Position numbers and translations under genes: made by a program. This document shows, piece by piece, positions 43,285 to 52,045 of a DNA stretch of 64,000 nt. Origin of the DNA: Azospirillum lipoferum (lineage in GTDB: Bacteria > Pseudomonadota > Alphaproteobacteria > Azospirillales > Azospirillaceae); assembly GCF_024170005.1 (NCBI RefSeq), contig NZ_JALJXJ010000012.1:124001-188000 (forward strand), given 5' to 3'. Below the pieces are notes generated by a model, which did no database searches, was not told the DNA's origin, and worked only from the letters and a program-made list of their open reading frames with translations. Numbering within the stretch: the stretch's first letter is position 1; each line of letters begins with the position of its first letter.

Positions 43285-43406
43285 CGTCTTCACCTCGCCA
43301 GTGGCGTTCGGTTCGTTCGATGAAAACGTTAGCGTCACGTACTATTGAGGAAAATTCAAATACACAGCACAATATGGATAGGGATTCCTGATGATTGGAG
43401 CAGCCG
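43285..43406. promoter_or_regulatory. cbbL/cbbR divergent control region with CbbR-box candidate
   Basis: This 122-base gap is AT-richer than its flanks. It contains TGA-N7-TCA at 43346-43358, nested in TTGAGGAAAATTCAA, a good fit to the CbbR/LysR pattern TNA-N7-TNA. GTTAGCGTC occurs at 43328-43336. The cbb promoter itself could not be placed with confidence. Confidence 0.5.
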
Positions 43407-44354
43407 ATGACCATCCAGCATGCCACGCTGCGCCAACTCCAGATCTTCGCCGCCGCCGCCCGCAACCTGTCCTTCGCCCGCGTGGCGGAACAGTTCGGCC
43501 TGACGCCCGGCGCGGTTTCCTTCCAGATCAAGCAGGTGGAGGGCCATTGCGGCTTCCCGCTGTTTGAACGGGTGGGCCGGCATGTCGTGCTGACGGAAGC
43601 CGGACGCGACCTGCTGGAGCATGCGACGCTGATCCTCCAGGCGCTGGACAATGCCGACCGGCGGATGCAGGCGCTGAAGGGGGTGACCGGCGGCAACGTC
43701 ACCATCGGACTGGTCAGCACCGCCAAATACATCGCGCCGCACATGATCTCCCGGTTCCGCGAGGAACGGCCGGGCGTGTCGATCCATCTCCGAGACGGCA
43801 ACCGGCGGGAGGTAAACGCGATGGTTGCCAAGGGCGAGGTAGACCTCGCTATCATGGGCCGCCCGCTGGACGAGGGGGAGTTGCTGGCCGACCCCTTTGC
43901 CCGCCATCCCAGCATCATCATCTGCGCGCCGACCCATCCCGCGGCCGATGCCCCGGCCCTGCGCCTGTCCGATTTGGCCGACAGCGGCTTCATCGCGCGG
44001 GAGGAAGGGGCCGGCACACGGGCGCTGACCGACGCCTATTTCCAGGGCCAGGGCTTCTCGCCGCGCATCGTCATGACCTCCAGCAGCAACGAGACGATCA
44101 AGCAGGCGGTCATGGCCGGCATCGGTATCGCCCTGCTGTCCCGTCACACCGTGGACCTGGAATTGGCGCTGGGCATGCTGCGGGAACTGAAGGTGGAGGG
44201 GCTACCGCTGATGCGGTCCTGGTACATCGCCCACCGCCGCAGCCTGCCGCTGTTGCCGGTACATGCGCAGCTGCGCAGCTATCTGCTGGAGCGCGGGCAG
44301 GCGATTATCGACAGTATTCATGCCAGCCACCGGGCGCTGGTGCCCGGCACCTGA
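43407..44354 (+). CDS. cbbR: LysR-type Calvin cycle regulator CbbR
   Basis: A 315-residue LysR regulator starting MTIQHATLRQLQIFAAAARN, the characteristic CbbR N-terminus. The helix-turn-helix spans about residues 18-40 (SFARVAEQFGLTPGAVSFQI), followed by a linker helix and a periplasmic-binding-like effector domain (TIGLVSTAKYIAPHMISRF). It activates cbb genes in response to metabolites such as RuBP or PEP in relatives. Divergent placement from cbbL is the standard arrangement. The chosen ATG has GGAG close upstream; a non-ATG start 12 bases earlier is unlikely. Confidence 0.94.
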   Translation: MTIQHATLRQLQIFAAAARNLSFARVAEQFGLTPGAVSFQIKQVEGHCGFPLFERVGRHVVLTEAGRDLLEHATLILQALDNADRRMQALKGVTGGNVTIGLVSTAKYIAPHMISRFREERPGVSIHLRDGNRREVNAMVAKGEVDLAIMGRPLDEGELLADPFARHPSIIICAPTHPAADAPALRLSDLADSGFIAREEGAGTRALTDAYFQGQGFSPRIVMTSSSNETIKQAVMAGIGIALLSRHTVDLELALGMLRELKVEGLPLMRSWYIAHRRSLPLLPVHAQLRSYLLERGQAIIDSIHASHRALVPGT

Positions 44355-44363
44355 ACCCAGGCG

Positions 44364-45131
44364 TCAAGGCAGCATGATGCGCACGCCTGCCGCAGCAAGC
44401 CTCTCCGCCCGCGCCGGGTCGATCCCGTCATCGCAGCAGAGAAAGTCGAAGCTGTTGAGCTTGGCGAAGAAGGCCGGCTTGACCTGATCGAACTTGCTGC
44501 TGTCGACCACCAGCGCCTTGGTCACGGCGTTGGCGATGGCGGTCTGCTTGATCTCCACCTCGTGAAAGTTCGAACAGCTGATCCCCAGCGACTCATGCAC
44601 ACCGCCGGCCGAGATGAAGGCGGTGTTGATGCCGATGCCGCGCAGCATCTCCAGCGACTCCGGACTGGAGAAGGACGCAGAGGAAGCGTGGTAGAGGCCG
44701 CCCAGCATGACCACGCGCAAGCCCGGCTTCTTGCAAACGATCTCGGCGATGTTCATGGCGTAGCAGACCACGGTGATCTGGCTGTCGGCCGGGATGCGGC
44801 TGGCGAGATGAGTGGTAGTGGTGCCACAGTCGATGAACACCGTCTCCCCCGGCTTCAGCAGGGTCGCCGCCGAGTCGCAGGCGGTCCGCTTCATCTCGAT
44901 GTGGGCGTCCCGCTCGCGGTCCAGGATGTAGCCCATGCCGCCGGCGCTCTCCAGCCCGCCGGCGATATAGCCGCCGAGATAGGCGAAGCGCCCGTCGCAG
45001 GACGCGATGTCGCGCCGCACCGTCATTTCCGAGACGCCCAGCAGCCGGGCCGCATCCTTCAACCGAAGATAGCCGCCAGCATCCAGCGCGCTCTGCAACC
45101 GGTCCAGGCGATCGGCCCTTCTCATCGACAT
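44364..45131 (-). CDS. deoR: DeoR-family repressor of the deoxyribose locus
   Basis: A 255-residue repressor. The N-terminal helix-turn-helix (YLRLKDAARLLGVSEMTVRR, residues 21-40) is followed by the sugar-phosphate-sensing domain with FIDCGTTTTHLASRI, SAGGVHESLGISCSNFHEVE and VDSSKFDQVKPAFF. It resembles E. coli DeoR itself rather than the wider family, for example LGGYIAGGLESA and VVCYAMNIAE. The inducer in E. coli is deoxyribose 5-phosphate. Starts at 45131 and 45125 are both possible. It diverges from deoC, and an operator-like palindrome lies between them. Confidence 0.9.
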   Translation of the reverse strand: MSMRRADRLDRLQSALDAGGYLRLKDAARLLGVSEMTVRRDIASCDGRFAYLGGYIAGGLESAGGMGYILDRERDAHIEMKRTACDSAATLLKPGETVFIDCGTTTTHLASRIPADSQITVVCYAMNIAEIVCKKPGLRVVMLGGLYHASSASFSSPESLEMLRGIGINTAFISAGGVHESLGISCSNFHEVEIKQTAIANAVTKALVVDSSKFDQVKPAFFAKLNSFDFLCCDDGIDPARAERLAAAGVRIMLP

Positions 45132-45303
45132 GTCCGCATCCCGTACCGTTTCCACCCATCCTGCCCGCGGCCGTACCTTACAATTCAAACGGGTTAATCC
45201 CAATGGTGTGACGCCTCGAACAGGATGGCCGTGGCCAAGCTCACAATCGCATGCATTGATCTTGACACAGTGCGCGACAATGTGAAACTATCCTTTCAGA
45301 AAA

Positions 45304-45319
45304 TGTTAGAATGTTAACA
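45304..45319. promoter_or_regulatory. DeoR operator-like palindrome upstream of deoC
   Basis: TGTTAGAATGTTAACA (45304-45319) keeps the left half of the E. coli DeoR operator (TGTTAGAA) exactly and six of eight bases of the right half (TTCTAACA). It lies about 87 bases before the deoC start and downstream of a TTGACA element (45262-45267), a position suited to repression. Confidence 0.65.
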
Positions 45320-45405
45320 TCGCGACGAGTTCCGAAGCGGTGTCGGCGTTCCGGCAACAATCGAGGAGAGCCCTCAAGACCAAGGGGCTCCCCGGGAGGA
45401 CCAAG

Positions 45406-46077
45406 ATGCCCATGACCAGCGTCCCGGCCGATGCGGCCGGTCTGGCTCCGTTCATCGACCACACCCTGTTGCGCCCGGACGCCCAGCCCGCTGATGTCGG
45501 GCGGCTGTGCGACGAGGCGCGTGCGCACGCCTTCAAGGCGGTCTGCGTCAACCCCGTCTTCATTCCGCTGGTGACCGAACGGCTGGCCGGATCGCCGGTC
45601 GTGCCCTGCGCGGTGATCTGCTTCCCCTTCGGCGCCGATCCCACGGCGATCAAGGCGGATGAGGCCGAATGGGTGGTGCGCCACGGCGCCCGCGAGGTCG
45701 ACATGGTGATCCCCATCGGCCTGCTGAAGGCCGGCCGAACCGTCGAAGTGCGCGACGACGTCGCCGCGGTCAAGCAGGCCTGCGGTGACGCCCTGCTGAA
45801 GGTCATCATCGAAACCAGCCTGCTCACCGACGACGAGAAGATCCTGGCCTGCCGGCTGTCGCAGGAGGCCGGGGCCGATTACGTCAAGACCTCCACCGGC
45901 TTCGCCGGAGGCGGCGCCACCGCCGAGGATGTGGCGCTGATGCGCCGGACCGTCGGCGACGGCATGGGCGTCAAGGCGTCGGGCGGGGTACGCACCACCG
46001 AGAACGCCCGCCGCATGATCGCAGCCGGCGCCTCGCGCATCGGCGCCAGCGCCAGCGTGGCGATCGTCGGCGGCTGA
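45406..46077 (+). CDS. deoC: Deoxyribose-phosphate aldolase (DeoC)
   Basis: A 223-residue class I aldolase cleaving 2-deoxyribose 5-phosphate to glyceraldehyde 3-phosphate and acetaldehyde. The Schiff-base lysine lies in GADYVKTSTGF; other marks are FIDHTLLRPDA, AVCVNPVFIPL, EVDMVIPIG, LLKVIIETSLL and VKASGGVRTTENARRM. The ATG at 45406 follows GGGAGGA (45394-45400). It heads the plus-strand sugar operon; the next gene begins 183 bases on. Confidence 0.95.
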   Translation: MPMTSVPADAAGLAPFIDHTLLRPDAQPADVGRLCDEARAHAFKAVCVNPVFIPLVTERLAGSPVVPCAVICFPFGADPTAIKADEAEWVVRHGAREVDMVIPIGLLKAGRTVEVRDDVAAVKQACGDALLKVIIETSLLTDDEKILACRLSQEAGADYVKTSTGFAGGGATAEDVALMRRTVGDGMGVKASGGVRTTENARRMIAAGASRIGASASVAIVGG

Positions 46078-46260
46078 CCCCGCAGGCCTCGCGCACGCCA
46101 TCGAGCGTGCCGGTCGGGCGGGAGTTCCGTCCGTCCCACCCGGCACGGCATCACCAAAAACGGAACGCGCAGCGGGTGGCAAACACCCCGGCACCGGCGG
46201 TGGGTCGAAGAGTTCTCCCACCGCATGGCGCTTATCGCCTCTCATGGGAGTCACGCCGAC

Positions 46261-47307
46261 ATGAAGAAGTTGCTGTCCTCGCTCATCGTCGCCGCGTCGC
46301 TGGTCGCCGGACCGGCGATGGCCGCCGATCCGGTCCCGACACCGGACGCCGTCAAGACGCTGAAGTCCGACGCCACCAAGAAGAAATACACCATCGCCAC
46401 CGTAGTGAAGGTCGACGGCATCGCCTGGTTCGACCGCATGCGCGATGGCGTGAAGCAGTTCGCCAGCGACACCGGCCACGACACCTGGATGGTGGGGCCG
46501 AGCCAAGCCGACGCGGCGGCACAGGTCCAACTGGTCGAGAACCTGATCGCCCAGGGCGTCGACGCCATCGCCATCGTCCCGTTCTCGGTCGAGGCGGTGG
46601 AGCCGGTGCTGAAGAAGGCGCGTGACCGCGGCATCGTGGTAATCGCGCATGAGGCGTCGAACATCCAGAACGCCGACTATGTGCTGGAGGCCTTCGACAA
46701 CTTCGCCTACGGCGCCAAGCTGATGGAAGTGCTGGGCAAGGCGATGGGCGGCGAGGGCAAGTATGTCTGCACCGTCGGCAGCCTGACCTCCAAGTCGCAG
46801 AACGAATGGATCGACGGCGCTGTCGCCTATCAGAAGGAACATTTCCCGAAGATGCAGATGGTGACCAACCGTCTGGAGACCTATGACGACGCCAACACCG
46901 ACTACAACAAGCTGAAGGAAGTCCTGACGACGTATCCCGACCTGAAGGGCATCGTCGGCGGCCCGATGCCGACCTCGGCCGGCGCCGGCCGTCTGGTGGC
47001 GGAGCGCGGTCTGAAGAACAAGCTGTTCTTCTCCGGCACCGGTCTGGTGTCGGTCGCCGGCCAGTATCTGACGCAAGGCGACATCCAGTACATCCAGTTC
47101 TGGGATCCGGCGGTTGCCGGCTATGCCATGAACATGCTGGCGGTGATGGCGCTGGACGGCAAGAAGGACCAGATCAAGGCCGGTCTGAACCTCGGCCTGC
47201 CAGGCTACACCAACCTGACCACGCCGCAGGGGGCCAAGGCCAACCTGCTGTACGGCCAGGGCTGGGTTGGCGTGACCAAGGAGAACATGGGCTCCTACGA
47301 CTTCTGA
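46261..47307 (+). CDS. Sugar ABC transporter substrate-binding protein
   Basis: A 348-residue periplasmic binding protein: signal peptide KKLLSSLIVAASLVAGPAMA, then a type I binding fold (YTIATVVKVDGIAWFDRMRD, QVQLVENLIAQGVDAIAIVP, VVIAHEASNIQNADYVLEAF). It is nearer to the RhaS/LsrB branch than to classical ribose RbsB. With the adjoining ATPase and two permeases it makes a complete importer. The ligand is inferred from context as deoxyribose, a deoxynucleoside or another pentose. A strong hairpin follows the stop. Confidence 0.88.
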   Translation: MKKLLSSLIVAASLVAGPAMAADPVPTPDAVKTLKSDATKKKYTIATVVKVDGIAWFDRMRDGVKQFASDTGHDTWMVGPSQADAAAQVQLVENLIAQGVDAIAIVPFSVEAVEPVLKKARDRGIVVIAHEASNIQNADYVLEAFDNFAYGAKLMEVLGKAMGGEGKYVCTVGSLTSKSQNEWIDGAVAYQKEHFPKMQMVTNRLETYDDANTDYNKLKEVLTTYPDLKGIVGGPMPTSAGAGRLVAERGLKNKLFFSGTGLVSVAGQYLTQGDIQYIQFWDPAVAGYAMNMLAVMALDGKKDQIKAGLNLGLPGYTNLTTPQGAKANLLYGQGWVGVTKENMGSYDF

Positions 47308-47319
47308 TGATCTGAAGAC

Positions 47320-47354
47320 GGGCGCCGGCAGCCGGAAGCGGCTTGCCGGCGCCC
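47320..47354 (+). terminator. Strong hairpin after the binding-protein gene
   Basis: GGGCGCCGGCA pairs with TGCCGGCGCCC, extended by a further short stem, 12 bases after the binding-protein stop and 40 bases before the ATPase gene. A hairpin here typically protects the upstream message, giving more binding protein than membrane components. Confidence 0.65.
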
Positions 47355-47394
47355 CCTTGTCTTCATCCTTTCCTCGAACCGCCGGGCGGAAGAT

Positions 47395-48897
47395 ATGTCG
47401 GACGGTTTCATCGAACTCCGGAACATCCGGAAGGTGTTTGCCGGCGTCGTCGCGCTGGACGCCATGTCGCTGGTCATCAAACCCGGCGAGATCCATTGCC
47501 TGGCCGGAGAGAACGGCTCGGGCAAATCCACCGTCATCAAGATCATGTCCGGCGTCTATCAGCCGGACGGCGGCGAGATCCTGATCGATGGCAGGACGAT
47601 GCCCGGCATGTCGCCGATCGAGGCCATTGCCCACGGCGTCCAGGTCATCTACCAGGACTTCTCGCTGTTCGGGAACCTGACCGTCGCCGAGAATCTGGCG
47701 ATGAACGTCCATCTTGGCGAAAAGCGGCGCCTGATGAACTGGCGGCGCACCCGCGCCATCGCCCGCGAGGCGGTGGACCGGCTGGGCGTGGAACTTGACC
47801 TGGATGCCGAGGTCGCCTCGCTGCCGACCGCCGGCAAGCAGCTGGTCGCCATCGCCCGCGCGCTGATGTCCGACGCCCGCCTGATCATCATGGACGAGCC
47901 GACCACGGCCTTGACCCGCAAGGAGGTCGAGACGCTGTTCCGCATCGTCCGCGACATCCAGGCGCGCGGCATCGCCATCCTGTTCGTCAGCCACAAGATG
48001 CGCGAGATGCTGGAAATCAGCGAGCGCATCACCGTGATCCGCAACGGCCGCAAGGTGGCGGAGGGGCCGACCGGCGGCTTCGACGAAGCGCTGATCACCC
48101 GCCACATGACCGGCAGCGACATCCTCAACGAACCCTATGTCTGGACCCCGCCGCCCGGCCCGCCGCCGGTGCCCCGGCTGGAGATCCGCAGCCTGACCGT
48201 GCCCGGAAAGTGCGAGGATCTGAGCCTTGCCATCCGCCCCGGCGAGATCGTCGGGCTGTCGGGCCTGCTGGGTTCCGGCCGCACCGATCTGGCGCTGGCG
48301 CTCTTCGGCATGGTGCCGCGCTATCAGGGCGAGATCCTGATCGATGGCGCGCCGGTGCGGCTGCGCACGACCCAGGAGGCCATTGACGCCGGCATCGCCT
48401 ATGTACCGGAGGACCGGCTGAGCGAAGGGCTGTTCCTGCCGCAGAGCATCAAACGCAACATGCTTGCCACCTCCTATGAACGGCTGGCGCGCAGGCTGGT
48501 GATCGACCGCGGGCAGGCCGAGGAGATGACGCAGGGCATGGTCCGCGCCATGCAGATCGCCACACCGACCGCCGAGAAGCCGGTGATGCAGCTCTCGGGC
48601 GGCAACCAGCAGCGCGTGGTACTGGCCCGCTGGCTGCTGACCGACGCCCGCGTGCTGATCCTGAACGGCCCGACCGTCGGCGTCGACGTCGGGTCGAAGG
48701 CGGAAATCCATGCCAAGATCCGGGAGCTGGCGCAGCATCACGGCCTCGCCGTCCTGATGATCTCCGACGACGTGCTGGAGCTGGTGCAGAACTGCAACCG
48801 CATCGTGCTGATGCATCGCGGGCGCTTCATCGAGGATCTGCCCGCCGCCGACGTCACCGAAGAGACGGTCAGCGACCGGCTCAAGACCTTTACCTGA
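47395..48897 (+). CDS. Sugar ABC transporter ATPase, duplicated domain
   Basis: A 500-residue RbsA-type protein with two ATPase domains. The first has an intact Walker A (GENGSGKS, residues 38-45) and Walker B LIIMDEPTTAL but a weakened signature (LPTAGKQLVAIARAL). The second has LSGLLGSGRTD in place of a Walker A, a good signature LSGGNQQRVVLARWL, and LILNGPTVGVD, where Asn424-Gly425 replace the Asp-Glu of Walker B. One hydrolytic site is therefore probably inactive, as in several importers of this class. It starts 87 bases after the binding-protein gene, beyond the hairpin. Confidence 0.92.
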   Translation: MSDGFIELRNIRKVFAGVVALDAMSLVIKPGEIHCLAGENGSGKSTVIKIMSGVYQPDGGEILIDGRTMPGMSPIEAIAHGVQVIYQDFSLFGNLTVAENLAMNVHLGEKRRLMNWRRTRAIAREAVDRLGVELDLDAEVASLPTAGKQLVAIARALMSDARLIIMDEPTTALTRKEVETLFRIVRDIQARGIAILFVSHKMREMLEISERITVIRNGRKVAEGPTGGFDEALITRHMTGSDILNEPYVWTPPPGPPPVPRLEIRSLTVPGKCEDLSLAIRPGEIVGLSGLLGSGRTDLALALFGMVPRYQGEILIDGAPVRLRTTQEAIDAGIAYVPEDRLSEGLFLPQSIKRNMLATSYERLARRLVIDRGQAEEMTQGMVRAMQIATPTAEKPVMQLSGGNQQRVVLARWLLTDARVLILNGPTVGVDVGSKAEIHAKIRELAQHHGLAVLMISDDVLELVQNCNRIVLMHRGRFIEDLPAADVTEETVSDRLKTFT

Positions 48898-48908
48898 GGG
48901 AGGAACCG

Positions 48909-49886
48909 ATGGCCCTGCTCCGCCGGTCGGAAACGGTCATCGCGGGCATCCTTTTGCTCGCCATGGTCCTCATCGGCACGATCAACCCCGCCTTCTGGCA
49001 GCTCGACAACCTGTTCAGCCTGATGCGCAGCAACGTCATCATCGGCATCATGGCGATGGGCGTGCTGCTGGTGCTGATCTCCGGCGGCATCGACGTGTCG
49101 TTCCCGGCCTTCGCCGTCGCCGCCATGTACCTGACGATCAAGGGCATGCTGGCGCTGGGATACAACGGCGTCGTCCTGCCGCTGCTGGCCGCCACCCTCA
49201 TGGGGCTGGCGTTCGGCGCGGTGAACGGCTTCTTCGTCTACAAGTTCCGCATGATCCCGCTGATCGTGACGCTGGGCACCAGCGCCATGGTGCGCGGCTT
49301 CCTGCTGGGCATCGTCGGCACCAGCATGATCAACATCAACAAGATGCCGACCGCCCTGATCGACTTCGCCCGCACCGACGTGGTCAGCGTGACCAAGGCC
49401 GACAGCACCACCTACGGCCTGACGGCGATGGTGCTGATCTATCTGGGGCTGGCGCTCGCCATGCATCTGGTGCTGCGCTACACCATGATCGGCCGCAGCG
49501 CCTACGCGCTGGGCGGCGATCCGGAGGCGGCGCGCCGTGCCGGCTTCGATTTGCGCAAGACCATCTTCTTCATCTATTGCGTCGCCGGCGCGCTGGCGGG
49601 TTTCGCCGGGCTCCTCCACAGCGGCATGATCTGGCTGGCCAACCCGCGCGACTTCGTCGGGCTGGAGCTGGACGTCATCGCGGCGGTGGTGCTGGGCGGG
49701 GCGTCGATCTTCGGCGGGCGGGGCAGCGTGCTCGGCACCATGCTCGGCGTCTTCATGCTGGTGATGGTCAAGAACAGCCTGATCATCATGCGTGTGGACA
49801 CCACCTGGCAGCTCGTCGTCGTGGGTCTGATCGTCATCGCCGCGACCGCCCTGTCGGCGTGGCGCGACCGCCGCCGGGCGGCGTGA
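48909..49886 (+). CDS. Sugar ABC transporter permease 1
   Basis: A 325-residue RbsC-family membrane protein with about eight to ten hydrophobic spans. Family marks are LVLISGGIDVSFPAFAVAAM and the C-terminal DVIAAVVLGGASIFGGRGSV, with the cytoplasmic loop LGGDPEAARRAGFDLRKT. It starts at ATG 48909 after GAGGGAGGAA, 11 bases past the ATPase gene. It probably forms a heterodimer with the next permease. Confidence 0.92.
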   Translation: MALLRRSETVIAGILLLAMVLIGTINPAFWQLDNLFSLMRSNVIIGIMAMGVLLVLISGGIDVSFPAFAVAAMYLTIKGMLALGYNGVVLPLLAATLMGLAFGAVNGFFVYKFRMIPLIVTLGTSAMVRGFLLGIVGTSMININKMPTALIDFARTDVVSVTKADSTTYGLTAMVLIYLGLALAMHLVLRYTMIGRSAYALGGDPEAARRAGFDLRKTIFFIYCVAGALAGFAGLLHSGMIWLANPRDFVGLELDVIAAVVLGGASIFGGRGSVLGTMLGVFMLVMVKNSLIIMRVDTTWQLVVVGLIVIAATALSAWRDRRRAA

Positions 49887-49898
49887 GGAGGCGGGAGC

Positions 49899-50891
49899 AT
49901 GAAGGCACAAATGAACATCCGCAGCCTGGTCAACCGCGACAACAACATCGTCCAGCTTCTGGTGATGACGGTGCTGATCTTCGCCGTGATGACGGCGCTC
50001 AGCCCGGACAAGTTCCTGCGCTACTATAATTTCGAATCGATCACCTATATCTTCCCCGAGCTGGGGCTGCTCTCCATCGCGATGATGATCGCCATGCTGA
50101 CCGGCGGCATCGACCTGTCGGTGGTGGGGGTCGCCAATTTGTCGGGCATCCTGGCCGGCGTGCTGTTCCACAAGATGGCGGGGGCCGCCGGCATCGCCGA
50201 TACCGGTATCCTGACCGTCCTGCTGGGCGGGGTCATCGCACTCGGCACCGGGCTGGTGGCGGGGACGGTGAACGGGTTGCTGATCACCCGGCTGGGCATC
50301 ACGCCAATCCTGGCGACACTGGGCACCGGACAGGTCTTCACCGGGCTCGCCATCGTGCTGACCGGCGGCCCGGCCATCGTCGGCTTTCCCACCGCCTGGG
50401 CCTTTCTCGGCAACGGCAAGATCCTGGGGCTGGCGACGCCCTTCGTGCTGTTCGCAGCCATCGCCGCTCTGATCGCCTTCGTGCTGAGCCGCACCGCGCT
50501 CGGCATCAACCTGATGCTGATCGGCACCAACCCGAAGGCGGCGCTGTTCGCCGGGCTGAAGCGGGAGCGGATGGTGCTGTACAGCTACATGCTGACCGGC
50601 GTTCTGGCCTCGGTCGCCGGGATCATCCTGTCGGGGCGGACCAACGCGGCGAAGTCGGATTACGGCACCTCTTACCTGTTGCAGGCGGTGCTGATCGCCG
50701 TGCTGGGCGGCACCAACCCGGCGGGAGGACGCGGTACGGTGCTGGGCATCACCATCGCGGTGGCAGCGCTGATGCTGCTGTCGAGCGGCTTCCAGATCCT
50801 GCGCTTCTCCAACCACCTGATCGACTTCATCTGGGGGGCGTTCCTTCTGCTGGTCATCGCCATCAACGCCTACAAGAACCGCACCCGCTAG
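49899..50891 (+). CDS. Sugar ABC transporter permease 2
   Basis: A 330-residue RbsC-family permease: MMIAMLTGGIDLSVVGVANL near the N-terminus and LIAVLGGTNPAGGRGTVLG near the C-terminus, with the loop LIGTNPKAALFAGLKRERM. It starts at 49899 behind GAGGAGGCGGGAG; a second ATG at 49911 is possible. It is encoded 12 bases after the first permease and followed by a mutarotase-like gene in the same direction. Confidence 0.92.
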   Translation: MKAQMNIRSLVNRDNNIVQLLVMTVLIFAVMTALSPDKFLRYYNFESITYIFPELGLLSIAMMIAMLTGGIDLSVVGVANLSGILAGVLFHKMAGAAGIADTGILTVLLGGVIALGTGLVAGTVNGLLITRLGITPILATLGTGQVFTGLAIVLTGGPAIVGFPTAWAFLGNGKILGLATPFVLFAAIAALIAFVLSRTALGINLMLIGTNPKAALFAGLKRERMVLYSYMLTGVLASVAGIILSGRTNAAKSDYGTSYLLQAVLIAVLGGTNPAGGRGTVLGITIAVAALMLLSSGFQILRFSNHLIDFIWGAFLLLVIAINAYKNRTR

Positions 50892-50929
50892 TCGGCTTTC
50901 AGGCCGGCTTCCCATAGGGAGGAAATCCC

Positions 50930-52015
50930 ATGAGCGTCCGAACCGCAATCCATTTCCGCAAAAACTTCTTCGGCGAGGCGGAGCGCCCGATTGCCGAGGC
51001 GCATGACATGACCGCCAGCCTGTTCCGCTATGACAGCGGAATCGAAGCGGTGCGGCTGTCCAACCGGCGCGGCCATCTGGTGGTGCTGCCCTATTATGGC
51101 CAGATGGTGTGGGACGCCGTGTTCGACGGGGTCGACCTGACCATGGCGAACATGTTCGATATGCCGCGTCCGGCGACCGAGATCGTCGGCACCTATGGCT
51201 GTTTCGCCTTCCATTCCGGGCTGCTGCGCAACGGCTGCCCCGGCCCGCAAGATAGCCATCTTCTGCACGGCGAGATGCCCTGTGCGCCGATGGACGCCGC
51301 CGGGCTGGAAGTAGGGGAGGACGACGAAGGCCCCTATATGGCGGTGACCGGCCGGCGCGAATATGTGATGGGCTTCGGCGCCCATTATGTCGCCCGCCCG
51401 CGGGTGGTGCTTCGTCCCGGCTCCGCCCTGTTCGACATCAGGATGGCGGTGGAGAACCTGTCGGGTGCGGCGATGGACCTGATGTACATGTGCCACGTCA
51501 ATTTCGCCTTCGCCGAGGGTGCGCGCATCATCCAGCCGGCGCCCTTCACGCCGGAGGCGACGGCGGTACGTACGGTGGTGCCGGCCCATGTGCCGCGCAG
51601 CCCGGCCTATGACGCGCTGCTGGCCGACCTCGCCCGCGATCCGGCGGTGATGGAGGTGCTGGACGAACCTGGGCGCTATGACCCGGAACAGGTCTTCTAC
51701 ATCCGCGGCCTGCGCACCGACGAGGAGGGCGGCACCGCGGTGATGATGCGGCGGCGCCAGGGCGACGCCTTCCACATCGCCTACAGCACGCGCGAGTTCC
51801 CCAAGACGGTGCGCTGGGTGCTGGTCAACAGCGACCAGAAGGTCTGCGCCTTCGCCCTGCCCTCCACCTGCGAGCCGGAGGGCTACAATGCGGAGAGCGC
51901 CAAGGGCAATGTCCAGACGCTGGCGGGCGGCGAGATCCGGCGCTTCTCGGTGCGGCTGGGCTACCTGACCGCCGACGAGGCCGAAGCCGAGGAATGCGCC
52001 ATCCGGGCGTTGTGA
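50930..52015 (+). CDS. DUF4432-family sugar mutarotase-like protein (DeoX-like)
   Basis: A 361-residue protein of the aldose 1-epimerase-like superfamily (DUF4432 group). It has beta-rich segments typical of galactose-mutarotase folds: VRLSNRRGHLVVLPYYGQMVWD, FHSGLLRNGCPGPQDSHLLHG, and CHVNFAFAEGARI. Histidines in LLHGEMPC and MCHVNF are candidate active-site residues. In deoxyribose loci of enterobacteria a similar protein (DeoX) accompanies deoxyribokinase, presumably to interconvert sugar anomers. It starts behind GGGAGGAAA. Confidence 0.82.
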   Translation: MSVRTAIHFRKNFFGEAERPIAEAHDMTASLFRYDSGIEAVRLSNRRGHLVVLPYYGQMVWDAVFDGVDLTMANMFDMPRPATEIVGTYGCFAFHSGLLRNGCPGPQDSHLLHGEMPCAPMDAAGLEVGEDDEGPYMAVTGRREYVMGFGAHYVARPRVVLRPGSALFDIRMAVENLSGAAMDLMYMCHVNFAFAEGARIIQPAPFTPEATAVRTVVPAHVPRSPAYDALLADLARDPAVMEVLDEPGRYDPEQVFYIRGLRTDEEGGTAVMMRRRQGDAFHIAYSTREFPKTVRWVLVNSDQKVCAFALPSTCEPEGYNAESAKGNVQTLAGGEIRRFSVRLGYLTADEAEAEECAIRAL

Positions 52016-52045
52016 TTTGGGGCGCTGTGAGAGGAGTAGCAGAAG

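Noticed and set aside
45262..45294. TTGACA ... TATCCT as the deoC promoter
   Set aside because: The spacing is 21 bases, longer than usual for a sigma-70 promoter, so only the -35-like element is mentioned as a landmark.
45241..48816. A very long open frame on the minus strand opposite deoC and the ABC genes
   Set aside because: It is a mirror frame produced by high-GC codon bias. The plus-strand genes have clear families and ribosome sites; the minus product is His/Asp/Arg-rich and featureless.
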